Below, piece after piece: positions 9,616 to 18,930 of a stretch of 35,277 bases of DNA (position 1 is its first letter; every line of letters begins with the position of its first letter). A program made the translations under genes and the position numbers. Under the pieces are notes generated by a model. The model was given only the letters and a program-made list of their open reading frames with translations. It was not told where the DNA came from and ran no database searches. The DNA comes from Formosa sp. Hel1_33_131. GTDB taxonomy: Bacteria; Bacteroidota; Bacteroidia; Flavobacteriales; Flavobacteriaceae. Location of the stretch: the NCBI GenBank assembly GCA_949499105.1, contig CATEFX010000060.1, positions 1-35,277 of the forward strand, written 5' to 3'.

Positions 9616-10965
9616 TTATGTTTTTGATATTAATTTTGTCGACACTTCTCTATATAAAATATACGCCGTTAGGACGGTAGAAAGAACATCCGATACCGGA
9701 AATGCCATCCATACCCCTAGTTCGCCATACCATAAAGGTAATATAAAGATAAGCGGGATAAAGAAAAACCCTTGTCGGGATAGGGTTAGTAAAAGGGCGG
9801 GTACCGCTTTACCAACGGCTTGAAAATAGGCCGATCCAATCAATTGAATCGCTATAATTGGCGTGGCTGCAAAGACCCATCGCATCGCTGTTGGCGTTTT
9901 TTCAATGACCAAAGGATCGGTGGTGAACATGCGAGTGATCAGTTCTGGAAATCCAATCAAAATTATAGAAATGAGAGAGGCCATTACCATCGCGTAAATA
10001 ATCGCAATTCGAATGGTTTGTTTGACGCGATCATAATTATGAGCACCATAATTATAGCCGGCAATTGGCACAAAACCTTGGGTAATTCCAAAAATGGGAA
10101 ACAATGCAAACATTAACATTCGAGAGACGATTGCATAGGCTGTGACCGAGGTTTCGCCTCCAAAATCAAATAAGATATTATTCATCAATAAATACGTCAC
10201 ACTCACAATGGCTTGTCGTGAAAGGGTCACTAATCCTAAATTACTAATTTCTGAAACAATCGATTTTTGGAGCTTAAAGTGTGGCCAAGTAATTTTCATT
10301 TCAGAATACTTCGAAATGAAAAACCAAAAAATGAAGACAAAGCAAAGCACATAAGATCCAGTGGTTGCCCAAGCGGCTCCCATCATGCCTAAATCCATCA
10401 CGTTAATAAACAACACATCTAATACTAAGTTGGATACGGATGGAATCATCATCGCATACATGGCAAATTTGGGTTTTCCTTCGGCTCTAATAACCGTATT
10501 CCCCATCATAGAAAGTGCCAAAAAAGGAACGCCATACAGGACAATTCGGTAGTAGATTTTGGCCGGTTCAAAAATAGTGCCTTTGCCTCCAAAAACAGGA
10601 ATAATTCCGTCAATGTAATACAACCCAAAAAACACAAGTACAACCGTCAGGAGTAGGGTCATCGTAATTTGATTCCCAAAGGTTTTTAAGGCTTTTGGAA
10701 CTTCTTTGGACCCGAGTGCTCTCGAAATAATTGAACTCCCTCCAATCCCAATAGACATCCCTAAGGCAGCTATGAAAAAAGAAACGGGCAACACCACATT
10801 AATAGCCGCAATTGCCTGTGAACCAATCCAGTGTCCCACAAAAATAGTATCCACTAAAATATTGAGTGACATGACTAAAATTCCAATAGAAGCTGGAACG
10901 GCCTGTTTAATCAGTAATTTACCAATCGTTTCAGTCCCAAAATCGTGTGATGTAGATGTAGTCAT
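9616..10965 (-). CDS. MATE-family multidrug/metabolite exporter
   Basis: Twelve-helix inner-membrane antiporter of 449 residues, expelling small organic compounds in exchange for Na+ or H+. The two MATE halves are visible: the N-terminal half with LLIKQAVPASIGILVMSLNILVD-type first helix (shown here by its parts QAVPASIGI and NILVDTIFVG), and the second half with GFVPIAGYNYGA. The start at 10965 (MTTSTSHDF) leaves 10 bp to hemH; the stop is 2 bp from hemJ. Sitting between ferrochelatase and protoporphyrinogen oxidase suggests co-regulation with heme synthesis, possibly export of porphyrins or a related toxic compound; that role is inference from position only. Confidence 0.92.
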   Translation of the reverse strand: MTTSTSHDFGTETIGKLLIKQAVPASIGILVMSLNILVDTIFVGHWIGSQAIAAINVVLPVSFFIAALGMSIGIGGSSIISRALGSKEVPKALKTFGNQITMTLLLTVVLVFFGLYYIDGIIPVFGGKGTIFEPAKIYYRIVLYGVPFLALSMMGNTVIRAEGKPKFAMYAMMIPSVSNLVLDVLFINVMDLGMMGAAWATTGSYVLCFVFIFWFFISKYSEMKITWPHFKLQKSIVSEISNLGLVTLSRQAIVSVTYLLMNNILFDFGGETSVTAYAIVSRMLMFALFPIFGITQGFVPIAGYNYGAHNYDRVKQTIRIAIIYAMVMASLISIILIGFPELITRMFTTDPLVIEKTPTAMRWVFAATPIIAIQLIGSAYFQAVGKAVPALLLTLSRQGFFFIPLIFILPLWYGELGVWMAFPVSDVLSTVLTAYILYREVSTKLISKT

Positions 10966-10975
10966 TCAGTCTCTG

Positions 10976-11992
10976 TTATTTAGAATCCCATTCAGTAACC
11001 CACTTTGCAAGGAGTGATACCCAGGCTGGATCGTCGTTCAAACAAGGAATCGTTGTAAAGTCTTTTCCACCAACTTCATGAAAAATCTCCTCCCCTTCCA
11101 TCGCGATTTCCTCAAGTGTTTCGAGACAATCACTCACAAAGGCGGGTGTTGCGATGGCCATCGATTTTGTGCCTTCTTTTCCTAAGCGTTCAATGGTTCG
11201 GTCGGTGTACGGTTGCAACCATGGATCAAACCCTAAACGCGATTGGAACGACGTGGAGTAAACCGCATCTTCTAGTCCCAACGCTTCGCCAACCAAACGC
11301 GTCACTTCCAAACATTGGTGTTTATAGCAATACGCATGTGCTTCGGATGGAGTCACACAACACGACTTATCAATCTTACAATGCGACTTCGTAATGTCAC
11401 TTTTTCGAATGTGGCGTTCTGGAATTCCATGGTAAGAAAACAATAAATGCTCGTAGGTTTTCCCTTTCAAAGAGTCCTTAATCGTATTGGAAAGAACTTT
11501 AATATAGTCTGGATTATTGTAAAACGGTGGTAAATCAGACAATTTCAATTGTGGAAAATGTTCGTCTCTTAATTCCTTTGCAAGTACCAAAATTGTTTCG
11601 GTAGTGGCCATTGCAAATTGAGGGTATAAAGGGACAATTAAAACCTCATCGACACCTTGATCGACCAGTTTTTGAAACCCTTTTTTCATGGTCATACTGC
11701 CATAACGCATCGCAAGGGCCGTCGGCAAATTGACTTCTTGTTTTAATTTAGTTTCCAAACGCTCGGACAAAACGATTAACGGAGACCCTTCCTCCCACCA
11801 TATTTTTTGGTATGCTTTTGCTGAGATTTTTGGACGCGTATTAAGGATGATTCCTTTCACTAGCAGGGTTCGGGCCCATAATGGAACATCGATAACGCGC
11901 TCGTCCATCAAAAATTCGCCTAAATATTTTTTTACATCTTTGGGACTGGGACTGTCTGGAGATCCCAGATTGACTAATAAAACGCCTTTCAT
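10976..11992 (-). CDS. hemH: Ferrochelatase
   Basis: Inserts ferrous iron into protoporphyrin IX to give protoheme. I start it at the ATG at 11992 (MKGVLLVNLGSPDSP), giving 338 residues; the open frame continues upstream only inside the regulator gene. Family motifs: GEFLMDERVID, FSYHGIPERHI with catalytic H188, YSTSFQSRLGFDPWLQPYTD, and SDCLETLEEIAMEG with the acidic active-site pair near E291/E294. A cysteine-rich stretch (C205, C211, C212, C222, C227) sits between the two halves; some bacterial ferrochelatases bind a [2Fe-2S] cluster through internal cysteines, so a cluster is possible here. It follows the AraC-type regulator by 10 bp and precedes the MATE gene by 10 bp. Confidence 0.96.
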   Translation of the reverse strand: MKGVLLVNLGSPDSPSPKDVKKYLGEFLMDERVIDVPLWARTLLVKGIILNTRPKISAKAYQKIWWEEGSPLIVLSERLETKLKQEVNLPTALAMRYGSMTMKKGFQKLVDQGVDEVLIVPLYPQFAMATTETILVLAKELRDEHFPQLKLSDLPPFYNNPDYIKVLSNTIKDSLKGKTYEHLLFSYHGIPERHIRKSDITKSHCKIDKSCCVTPSEAHAYCYKHQCLEVTRLVGEALGLEDAVYSTSFQSRLGFDPWLQPYTDRTIERLGKEGTKSMAIATPAFVSDCLETLEEIAMEGEEIFHEVGGKDFTTIPCLNDDPAWVSLLAKWVTEWDSK

Positions 11993-12002
11993 ATCAAATT
12001 GG

Positions 12003-12923
12003 TTAATTAAGAGATTGAATATATTTTTTGGGAGTGGTCCCGTATTGTTTTTTAAATGCTGAAATAAAATGACTGGCCGTGCTGTAACCAACCTTAAGAC
12101 CAACTTCATTCACATTGTGTGCTCCTGACTCTAATAATTTTCGAGAAACCTCCATTTTATAATCAAATAAGAAGCCATACACCGTAGTGCCATAAATTTG
12201 TTTAAATCCTTCTTTTAGTTTCTTTAAACTTAAATCAATCTCAGACGCTAATTCTATTAAGGTTGGGGGCTCAGAAATACGATTAATCATAATATCTTTG
12301 GCTTGCTTGATTTTGACAACATTTGAGTCATCAACCAAAAACGGACATTGCTCTATATTTGCTTCTTCTCCCCTATTGAAATATAAGCTTAGTAACTCAT
12401 AGGCCTTTCCTTTAAAGTATAACGATTTTATGGTGGAGTTAAGGTTGTAATTGACCAATTGATTTAAAACAATCGCCATAGACGGTGAAATGTGGCCGTC
12501 TTTATAGTATTTTTTATCTTGATTGCCCTCACTTAAAAAAGTGATATAATCGGCTTCATGCGAAAATAATCCATGAAATTTTTTGATAGAGATGAGGACT
12601 GAAACCACCCAAGAAGATGGGTCGACTTCTAAATATATAGGTAAATCTCTTTGAGGATTATACAGTAATAATGAATTTTCTTCCGGAATATTAAGACTGT
12701 AAGTTCCATTGTTAAACACAAACTTACATTCGCCTTTCGAGCAAAAATGAAATTGAATAAAAGAGCTATCTATTTCCTTTTCAAGGAGTTGAACTTCTGA
12801 CGTTTCATTTTGATACGTCATGACAATAAACCCCGACTCAATCGCCGTTTCTAAAAAAGACCCTTGAGCGGTGTTTTTTGGCTGGGACGGTACGCTATGT
12901 GATTCGTCTTTATTTAGATTCAT
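12003..12923 (-). CDS. AraC/XylS-family transcriptional regulator of the heme locus
   Basis: DNA-binding regulator, 306 residues. The C-terminal AraC domain spans ~206-304 with both helix-turn-helix motifs (TLIELASEIDLSLKKLKEGF and VNEVGLKVGYSTASHFISAF) followed by KKQYGTTPKKY. The N-terminal ~200 residues form a sensory domain; it resembles PchR-type regulators of iron and siderophore genes, and carries H59, C61 and C66 in QFHFCSKGECKF. It is the first gene of the minus-strand run with hemH, MATE and hemJ and is divergent from hemA across 172 bp, so it most likely controls both arms. Possible signals are heme, a porphyrin or iron; none is proven by sequence. Confidence 0.88.
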   Translation of the reverse strand: MNLNKDESHSVPSQPKNTAQGSFLETAIESGFIVMTYQNETSEVQLLEKEIDSSFIQFHFCSKGECKFVFNNGTYSLNIPEENSLLLYNPQRDLPIYLEVDPSSWVVSVLISIKKFHGLFSHEADYITFLSEGNQDKKYYKDGHISPSMAIVLNQLVNYNLNSTIKSLYFKGKAYELLSLYFNRGEEANIEQCPFLVDDSNVVKIKQAKDIMINRISEPPTLIELASEIDLSLKKLKEGFKQIYGTTVYGFLFDYKMEVSRKLLESGAHNVNEVGLKVGYSTASHFISAFKKQYGTTPKKYIQSLN

Positions 12924-13095
12924 TATAAATAAAAATTAAAGATTTTATTGGTTTTCATCTGCAAAAATAAGAATTTAAACAAAAATAACGAAATAATACG
13001 TGGAAACCTCTAAACGACATATAAAGTTCTTCTAGCGTTATTTTTTACAAATCAAAGCCATTATTTTTGTATCAAAATATTTTCCAAATACATTA
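12924..13095. promoter_or_regulatory. Divergent promoter region between the AraC-type regulator and hemA
   Basis: A 172-bp AT-rich gap with starts facing outward. On the plus strand TATTTTTG (13062-13069) fits the -7 consensus, 26 bp before hemA. On the minus strand two TATTTTTG copies lie 18 bp apart (12987-12980 and 12969-12962), the nearer one 38 bp before the regulator. Clean TTG -33 elements are not seen, which would agree with activator dependence. The AraC-type regulator is the obvious candidate to bind here; I could not define an operator by eye. Confidence 0.5.
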
Positions 13096-14355
13096 ATGGA
13101 ACAATTTAACAAATCTGAAACAACCTATTTCTATGTCATTGGCCTCAGCTATAAAAAAGCAGATGCAAAAATACGTGGAGAATTTAGCTTAGACCAAAAT
13201 TCGAAAGCTAATTTGATGCTACAGGCAAAAGCAAGCGGCATTGAAAGTATCGTCGCGACCTCAACCTGTAACCGCACCGAAATATACGGCTTTGCCCGAC
13301 ACCCTTTTGAACTTATAAAGCTGCTTTGTGACAACACCCATGGGACGGTTGAAGATTTTCAACGTGTAGCCTATGTTTATAAAAACAGTGATGCAATACA
13401 ACATATGTTTAGAGTTGGTGCAGGATTGGATAGTCAAATTTTAGGCGATTTTGAAATTATTAGTCAACTAAAGATAAGTGCAAAACTTTCTAAAAAATAC
13501 CAGCTACTAAATGCTTACTTAGAACGATTGATCAATGCCGTCATTCAAGCAAGTAAACGCATCAAAACAGAAACAGAATTATCTTCTGGAGCGACTTCAG
13601 TTTCATTTGCCTCTGTACAATACATCAAAAAAACAGTCGAAGCGATTTCTTCAAAAAATATTTTACTCTTTGGAACTGGAAAAATTGGACGTAACACCTG
13701 TGAAAATCTAATAAAACATACCAAAAACGAACATATTACCTTGATAAATCGCACCCGTGATCGCGCAGATAAGATTGCTGGGAAATTCAAACTCTTGGTA
13801 AAAGACTACAGTCAATTACAAGAAGAAATTGGAAATACGGATATTTTGATCGTAGCAACTGGCGCTCAAAACCCAACGATCGATAAGCATCTGATTCAAA
13901 ACAAAAAACCGTTGTTGATTCTCGATTTATCCATCCCTAAAAATGTGAATGAAAACGTAAAGGAACTGCCTATGGTCACCTTGGTTCATTTAGATCATTT
14001 GTCTCAGATGACCGATGAGACTCTCGAAAGAAGAAAGCAGTTCATCCCTGTCGCTGAAGGGATTATTACCGAAATAAAAACAGAATTTGACGAATGGGTA
14101 GACAATCGAAAGTTTGCACCAACCATCAAAGCCCTAAAAGAAAAATTACAAGTCTTTGCGACTGCTGAAGTTGATTCGCAACGAAAAAAAATAAATGAAT
14201 TTAATGAAGCGCAAGCTGCATTAATTAGTGCCAATTTAGTTCAAAAAATAACCAACCACTTTGCTCACCATCTGAAGGACGAAACGATCTCAAAAAATGA
14301 CAGTCTCGAACTCATAAAAAAGGTGTTCCAATTAGATTCCAAAAAACATGTCTAA
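13096..14355 (+). CDS. hemA: Glutamyl-tRNA reductase
   Basis: First committed enzyme of C5-pathway tetrapyrrole synthesis: reduces glutamyl-tRNA to glutamate-1-semialdehyde with NADPH. 419 residues. The catalytic cysteine is C58 in ATSTCNRTEIYG; GLDSQILGDFEI follows at ~114-125; the nucleotide-binding site is LLFGTGKIGRNTCENL (~193-208); a long dimerisation helix region ends the protein. It is the first gene of the plus-strand heme operon and overlaps hemC by 8 bp (14348-14355), a sign of translational coupling. The partner enzyme HemL (glutamate-1-semialdehyde aminomutase) is not in the window. Confidence 0.97.
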   Translation: MEQFNKSETTYFYVIGLSYKKADAKIRGEFSLDQNSKANLMLQAKASGIESIVATSTCNRTEIYGFARHPFELIKLLCDNTHGTVEDFQRVAYVYKNSDAIQHMFRVGAGLDSQILGDFEIISQLKISAKLSKKYQLLNAYLERLINAVIQASKRIKTETELSSGATSVSFASVQYIKKTVEAISSKNILLFGTGKIGRNTCENLIKHTKNEHITLINRTRDRADKIAGKFKLLVKDYSQLQEEIGNTDILIVATGAQNPTIDKHLIQNKKPLLILDLSIPKNVNENVKELPMVTLVHLDHLSQMTDETLERRKQFIPVAEGIITEIKTEFDEWVDNRKFAPTIKALKEKLQVFATAEVDSQRKKINEFNEAQAALISANLVQKITNHFAHHLKDETISKNDSLELIKKVFQLDSKKHV

Positions 14356-15922
14356 AATTATTCGAATCGGTACGCGTGATAGCGACCTTGCACTCTGGCA
14401 AGCCAAAACAGTGCAGTCTCAGCTAGAACATTTAGGACACAAAACGGTGTTGGTTCCTGTAAAATCTACAGGAGATCTGGTCTTAAATAAGCCCATCTAT
14501 GAACTGGGGATTACAGGCGTTTTTACTCGAACTTTAGACATCGCTTTGATCAATGAAGAAATTGATATTGCCGTCCATTCTTTAAAAGATGTTCCCACTG
14601 TTTTACCAGAAGGTGTCGTGCAAGCAGCTGTTTTAAAACGAGGTAATATCAGAGATACGTTGGTGTTTAAATCCAATGAAGAGTTTTTGGCACAGAAGGA
14701 TGCCGTAATTGCAACCGGAAGCCTACGACGCAAAGCACAGTGGCTCAACAGATACCCAACACATAGTACTGTCGGTTTAAGAGGTAATGTAAATACACGC
14801 CTCGAAAAATTAGAAAACAGCGATTGGAATGGCGCCATTTTTGCCGCTGCGGGCTTGGGACGACTGGACTTAACCCCAGAAGATTCTGTGAATTTGGAAT
14901 GGATGGTGCCAGCACCAGCACAAGGCGCGGTGATGATTGCAAGTCTTAAAACCAACATAGAAGCTCTTGAAGCGTGTGCCCCTCTTAACCATGAAGAGAC
15001 GGAGATGTCTACCAAGATCGAGCGCGAATTTTTAAATAAATTAGAAGGCGGATGTAGTGCCCCAATTGGTGCACTCGCCTATATAAAAGAAGAGGAAATT
15101 CATTTCCATGGGATTGTTTTAAGTCCCGATGGCACTAAAAAAATTGAGGCTAAACGTACCGCTAAACTGGGAGAACACTACACGCTAGTCGATGATTGTG
15201 TAGCGTTTATTTTGAGTCGTGGTGGAAAAACCCTCATAGGAACCACAGCAAAAGAAGATGGACCCACCACTATTTTTTCTTCTAAATTATTGAGTCCAGG
15301 ACAAAAAGACTTATTTAATAACACTCTCAACGTTGAGAGTTCAGACTTTATCAAAACAGCTGCCAACCGTATCAAACCCGTGGTTTTAAAAGCAGCTCAT
15401 AAAAATGTAGTCATTACGAGCAAAAATGGTGTAGAAGCCATTTTAAATAATTGTCCTGTTGAAGATTTAAATTTTGAAACTATTTACTGTGTGGGCAGAC
15501 GTACCAAACGCCTGATCGAGCAGAAAATTGGCCCTGTCAAACATTCAGAGAAAAATGCCAAAGCCTTGGCAAATCATCTAGTAGATTTTATTGAAGGTTC
15601 AGAAGTGACCTACTTTTGTAGTGACATTCGGATGGATGACTTACCTTCTATTTTGGAGGACAGCAATATCAAAGTTAAAGAAATTGAGGCCTATAGCACC
15701 AAGCTTGAAGCACCAAAATTGGAAAAATCTATAGAAGGAGTCCTGTTTTACAGCCCTTCCACAATTCAGAGTTTTTTACAAAAAAACGAACCTACTTGTA
15801 TTGCGTATTGTATCGGCGAAAGCACTGCCAAAGTCGCAAGAACCCATTTTCAAGATGTCCGAGTGGCAAAAATCCCAACTGTAGAAAGTGTCATCGAGCT
15901 CGTTAATCAAAATTATATTTAA
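14348..15922 (+). CDS. hemCD: Fused hydroxymethylbilane synthase / uroporphyrinogen-III synthase
   Basis: A two-enzyme protein of 524 residues. Residues 1-~300 are HemC (porphobilinogen deaminase): [13 protein letters not shown], catalytic D81 in [28 protein letters not shown], and the dipyrromethane-cofactor cysteine C236 in [10 protein letters not shown]. Residues ~305-524 are HemD, low in conservation as usual but with the [12 protein letters not shown] and [10 protein letters not shown] motifs of the uroporphyrinogen-III synthase fold. There is no stop or frameshift at the junction, so unstable hydroxymethylbilane can be handed directly to the cyclising domain. The gene overlaps hemA by 8 bp and ends 5 bp before hemE. 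HemC-HemD fusions are known in several bacteria. Confidence 0.94.
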   Translation: MSKIIRIGTRDSDLALWQAKTVQSQLEHLGHKTVLVPVKSTGDLVLNKPIYELGITGVFTRTLDIALINEEIDIAVHSLKDVPTVLPEGVVQAAVLKRGNIRDTLVFKSNEEFLAQKDAVIATGSLRRKAQWLNRYPTHSTVGLRGNVNTRLEKLENSDWNGAIFAAAGLGRLDLTPEDSVNLEWMVPAPAQGAVMIASLKTNIEALEACAPLNHEETEMSTKIEREFLNKLEGGCSAPIGALAYIKEEEIHFHGIVLSPDGTKKIEAKRTAKLGEHYTLVDDCVAFILSRGGKTLIGTTAKEDGPTTIFSSKLLSPGQKDLFNNTLNVESSDFIKTAANRIKPVVLKAAHKNVVITSKNGVEAILNNCPVEDLNFETIYCVGRRTKRLIEQKIGPVKHSEKNAKALANHLVDFIEGSEVTYFCSDIRMDDLPSILEDSNIKVKEIEAYSTKLEAPKLEKSIEGVLFYSPSTIQSFLQKNEPTCIAYCIGESTAKVARTHFQDVRVAKIPTVESVIELVNQNYI

Positions 15923-15927
15923 ACGTT

Positions 15928-16953
15928 ATGATCAAAAACGATTTATTTTTAAAAGCACTTAGAGGAGAAACGGTTGAACGTCCTCCTGTTTGGATGATGC
16001 GTCAAGCAGGACGTTATTTACCAGAATTTATCGCAATTCGCGAAAAATATGACTTTTTTACACGCTGTCGCACCCCTGAATTGGCGAGCGAAATAACGGT
16101 TCAGCCCATCCGACGCTATGGAATGGATGCTGCTATTTTGTTTTGCGACATCTTAGTCATCCCACAAGCGATGAATATTGAGGTGGAAATGAAGCCCAAT
16201 TTTGGGCCTTATTTACCAAATCCGGTGCGCACCCAAAAAGATGTGGATAATGTGATTGTTCCTGATGTGACTGTCGAATTAGACTATGTCTATCAAGCCA
16301 TTAAAGCAACCAAAGAATTATTAAATGACGACATTCCTTTGATTGGTTTTGCAGGATCGCCGTGGACCATATTATGTTACTGTGTACAAGGGCAAGGCAG
16401 CAAAAACTTTGACAAAGCCAAAGAGTTTTGTTTTACCAATCCAATGGCAGCGCATCAGTTATTACAAAAAATTACAGATACCACCATTGCCTACCTTAAA
16501 GAAAAAGTCAAGGCGGGAGTCAATGCCGTTCAAATATTTGACTCTTGGGGCGGCATGTTGTCTCCGACCGATTATCAAGAATTTTCATGGCAGTATATCA
16601 ATCAAATCATTGAAGCTCTAAAAGACGATGCGCCCGTCATTGCTTTTGGAAAGGGCTGTTGGTTTGCACTGGGCGATATGGCAAAATCCAATGCCTCAGC
16701 CCTTGGAATTGACTGGACGTGTTCCGCTCGAAATGCGCGTTATTTAACCGGTGGAAATGTGACACTTCAAGGAAATTTTGATCCCTCACGATTATTATCC
16801 CCTCCTGCGGAAATCAAAAAGATGGTCCATCAAATGATTAATGAATTTGGAAAAGATAAATACATTGTAAATCTTGGACATGGAATTCTTCCAAACATTC
16901 CTGTAGATCATGCCAAAGCATTTATTGATGCTGTAAAAGAATATAAAGTATAA
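15928..16953 (+). CDS. hemE: Uroporphyrinogen decarboxylase
   Basis: Removes four carboxyl groups from uroporphyrinogen III to give coproporphyrinogen III; cytosolic, no cofactor. 341 residues, normal length. The signature [17 protein letters not shown] is near the N-terminus, followed by [34 protein letters not shown] and [11 protein letters not shown]. Start ATG at 15928, 5 bp after hemCD; the stop directly abuts the hemF start codon with no gap. Confidence 0.97.
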   Translation: MIKNDLFLKALRGETVERPPVWMMRQAGRYLPEFIAIREKYDFFTRCRTPELASEITVQPIRRYGMDAAILFCDILVIPQAMNIEVEMKPNFGPYLPNPVRTQKDVDNVIVPDVTVELDYVYQAIKATKELLNDDIPLIGFAGSPWTILCYCVQGQGSKNFDKAKEFCFTNPMAAHQLLQKITDTTIAYLKEKVKAGVNAVQIFDSWGGMLSPTDYQEFSWQYINQIIEALKDDAPVIAFGKGCWFALGDMAKSNASALGIDWTCSARNARYLTGGNVTLQGNFDPSRLLSPPAEIKKMVHQMINEFGKDKYIVNLGHGILPNIPVDHAKAFIDAVKEYKV

Positions 16954-17856
16954 ATGAAAGACCTATTTTTTAAATATATTCATGAGTTACAAGACACCAT
17001 CACTTCAAAACTTGAAATGATGGATGGAACTGCCGCTTTCAAAGAAGATATTTGGAAACGCCCTGAAGGGGGTGGCGGCCGTACTCGCGTGATCGAAAAT
17101 GGAACTGTTTTTGAAAAAGGTGGAGTTAATATTTCAGGTGTACATGGTAAATTACCGGCCTCTATGCAAGCGTATTTTAAAGTTGGTGAGGTTGATTTTT
17201 TTGCCTGTGGACTGAGTTTAGTCTTGCACCCAAAAAACCCAATGGCTCCAACGGTACATGCCAATTGGCGTTATTTTGAAATGTATAATGAACATGGTGA
17301 CATCATTGACCAATGGTTTGGAGGTGGACAAGATTTAACCCCCTATTATTTGTTTGATGAGGACGCCATTCATTTTCATCAAACCTGTAAAACCGCCTGT
17401 GACAAGCACAGTCCCGATTTTTATGAAACTTACAAAAACCGCTGTGATGAATACTTTTACAACAGTCATCGCGACGAAGCGCGAGGCATTGGCGGCCTCT
17501 TTTTTGATTACTGCAAAGCGTCCGATGCCATGAGTATGGCACAATGGTTTGATTTTGTGAGTGAAGTGGGCAATAGCTTTTTAGAAGCCTATGTGCCAAT
17601 CTTAGAAAAAAGAATCCATTTACCCTATACGCCTGAAGAACGAAACTGGCAAGAGATTAGAAGAGGACGCTATGTCGAGTTTAATTTAGTCCATGACAAA
17701 GGGACCCTATTTGGATTAAAAACAAATGGAAGGATTGAAAGTATTTTGATGAGCTTGCCTCCTCATGTCCAATGGGTGTATGACCACCATCCAGAGCCGA
17801 ACAGTAGAGAAGAACAATTAATGCGGGTGTTAAAAACCCCTAAAAACTGGGTTTAA
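16954..17856 (+). CDS. hemF: Oxygen-dependent coproporphyrinogen-III oxidase
   Basis: Converts coproporphyrinogen III to protoporphyrinogen IX using O2. 300 residues. Motifs: EDIWKRPEGGGGRTRV, GVNISGVHGKLP, ANWRYFEMY, WFGGGQDLTPYYLF, RGIGGLFFDY and RRGRYVEFNLVHDKGTLFGL. Its presence instead of HemN in the operon points to aerobic growth; an oxygen-independent HemN elsewhere in the genome cannot be excluded. Start codon adjoins the hemE stop and the stop is 1 bp from hemB. Confidence 0.97.
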   Translation: MKDLFFKYIHELQDTITSKLEMMDGTAAFKEDIWKRPEGGGGRTRVIENGTVFEKGGVNISGVHGKLPASMQAYFKVGEVDFFACGLSLVLHPKNPMAPTVHANWRYFEMYNEHGDIIDQWFGGGQDLTPYYLFDEDAIHFHQTCKTACDKHSPDFYETYKNRCDEYFYNSHRDEARGIGGLFFDYCKASDAMSMAQWFDFVSEVGNSFLEAYVPILEKRIHLPYTPEERNWQEIRRGRYVEFNLVHDKGTLFGLKTNGRIESILMSLPPHVQWVYDHHPEPNSREEQLMRVLKTPKNWV

Positions 17857-17857
17857 T

Positions 17858-18847
17858 ATGTATCCTATCAAAAGAAATAGACGGCTGCGATCCAATGAAT
17901 CGATCCGTAGTTTAGTACGAGAAACCATCCTCACACCTCATGATTTTTTAGTCCCTTTGTTTGTGGTCGAAGGCAAGGGAGTTAAGTCTGAAATCCCTTC
18001 CATGCCCAACTACTTTCGGTATAGTTTAGACACTCTTGAAACCGAGGTGAAATTGCTTTGGAGTCTAGGTTTAAAATCGGTGCTGGTCTTTGTCAAAGTC
18101 GCGGATTCTCTTAAAGACAACAAAGGAACCGAAGCCTTAAACTCTCACGGATTGATGCAACGCGCTGTGAAAACCATCAAAAACGCATGCCCCGAAATGC
18201 TCGTGATGACCGACGTCGCTCTGGATCCGTATTCAATTTATGGACACGACGGTATTGTTTCTGATGGGATTATTCAAAATGATGATACGGTGGAAATTTT
18301 GACCGGAATGAGTTTGTCTCATATTGAAGCTGGGGCCGATTTTGTGGCTCCAAGTGATATGATGGATGGTCGAATTTTAAGTATTCGTGAAGCCTTTGAA
18401 GATGATGGGTATGTCGATGCAGGTATCATGAGTTACAGTGCCAAGTATGCCTCTTCATTTTATGGCCCTTTTAGAGATGCCTTAGATTCTGCTCCCGTAG
18501 ATTCGGACCACATCCCAAAAGATAAAAAAACCTATCAAATGGATTATGCGAACCGTTTTGAAGCCCTCAGGGAAACCGAAATGGACATCGATGAAGGTGC
18601 CGATATTGTGATGGTCAAACCCGGCTTGGCTTACCTAGACATTCTTCGAGAAATTAAAAATGAGTTTGATGTACCAGTAGCAGCCTATCAAGTCAGTGGC
18701 GAATATGCGATGATTAAAGCCGCGAGTGAAAAAGGATGGCTAGATCATGATCAAGCAGTGCTAGAAACCACCATGGCGTTTAAGCGGGCTGGCGCCGATA
18801 TTATTGCCAGTTATTTTGCGAAAGATATTGTGAAGCTTATTGGCTAA
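17858..18847 (+). CDS. hemB: Porphobilinogen synthase (5-aminolevulinate dehydratase), non-zinc active-site type
   Basis: Condenses two 5-aminolevulinate molecules into porphobilinogen. 329 residues. The Schiff-base lysines are K196 (SYSAKYASSFYGPFRDA) and K254 (DIVMVKPGLAYLD). The site that holds three zinc-binding cysteines in zinc enzymes reads DVALDPYSIYGHDGIV (119-134): Ala and Asp replace the cysteines, as in the magnesium-type enzymes such as that of Pseudomonas. It is the last gene of the operon although it acts early in the pathway. The usual start MYPIKRNRRLRSN is 1 bp after hemF. Confidence 0.97.
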   Translation: MYPIKRNRRLRSNESIRSLVRETILTPHDFLVPLFVVEGKGVKSEIPSMPNYFRYSLDTLETEVKLLWSLGLKSVLVFVKVADSLKDNKGTEALNSHGLMQRAVKTIKNACPEMLVMTDVALDPYSIYGHDGIVSDGIIQNDDTVEILTGMSLSHIEAGADFVAPSDMMDGRILSIREAFEDDGYVDAGIMSYSAKYASSFYGPFRDALDSAPVDSDHIPKDKKTYQMDYANRFEALRETEMDIDEGADIVMVKPGLAYLDILREIKNEFDVPVAAYQVSGEYAMIKAASEKGWLDHDQAVLETTMAFKRAGADIIASYFAKDIVKLIG

Positions 18848-18930
18848 TTTCGTTTTTTCAACTAATATTTAATGGTTGGTGTCGTTTTTGATGGTTTTTT
18901 CCTTAAATTTATACACCCAAATTATCTATT

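Noticed and set aside
11992-12109. Longer N-terminus for ferrochelatase (39 more residues)
   Set aside because: The added part is the regulator gene read in another frame, and MKGVLLVNLGSP is the normal ferrochelatase start.
12962-12987. Two TATTTTTG copies as -33 and -7 of one promoter
   Set aside because: Spacing between the elements does not match; at best they are two alternative -7 boxes.
14497-15015. 172-codon open frame on the minus strand inside hemCD
   Set aside because: It lies wholly antisense to a conserved enzyme, is Ser/Arg-rich with no recognisable motif, and is the usual shadow of the coding strand.
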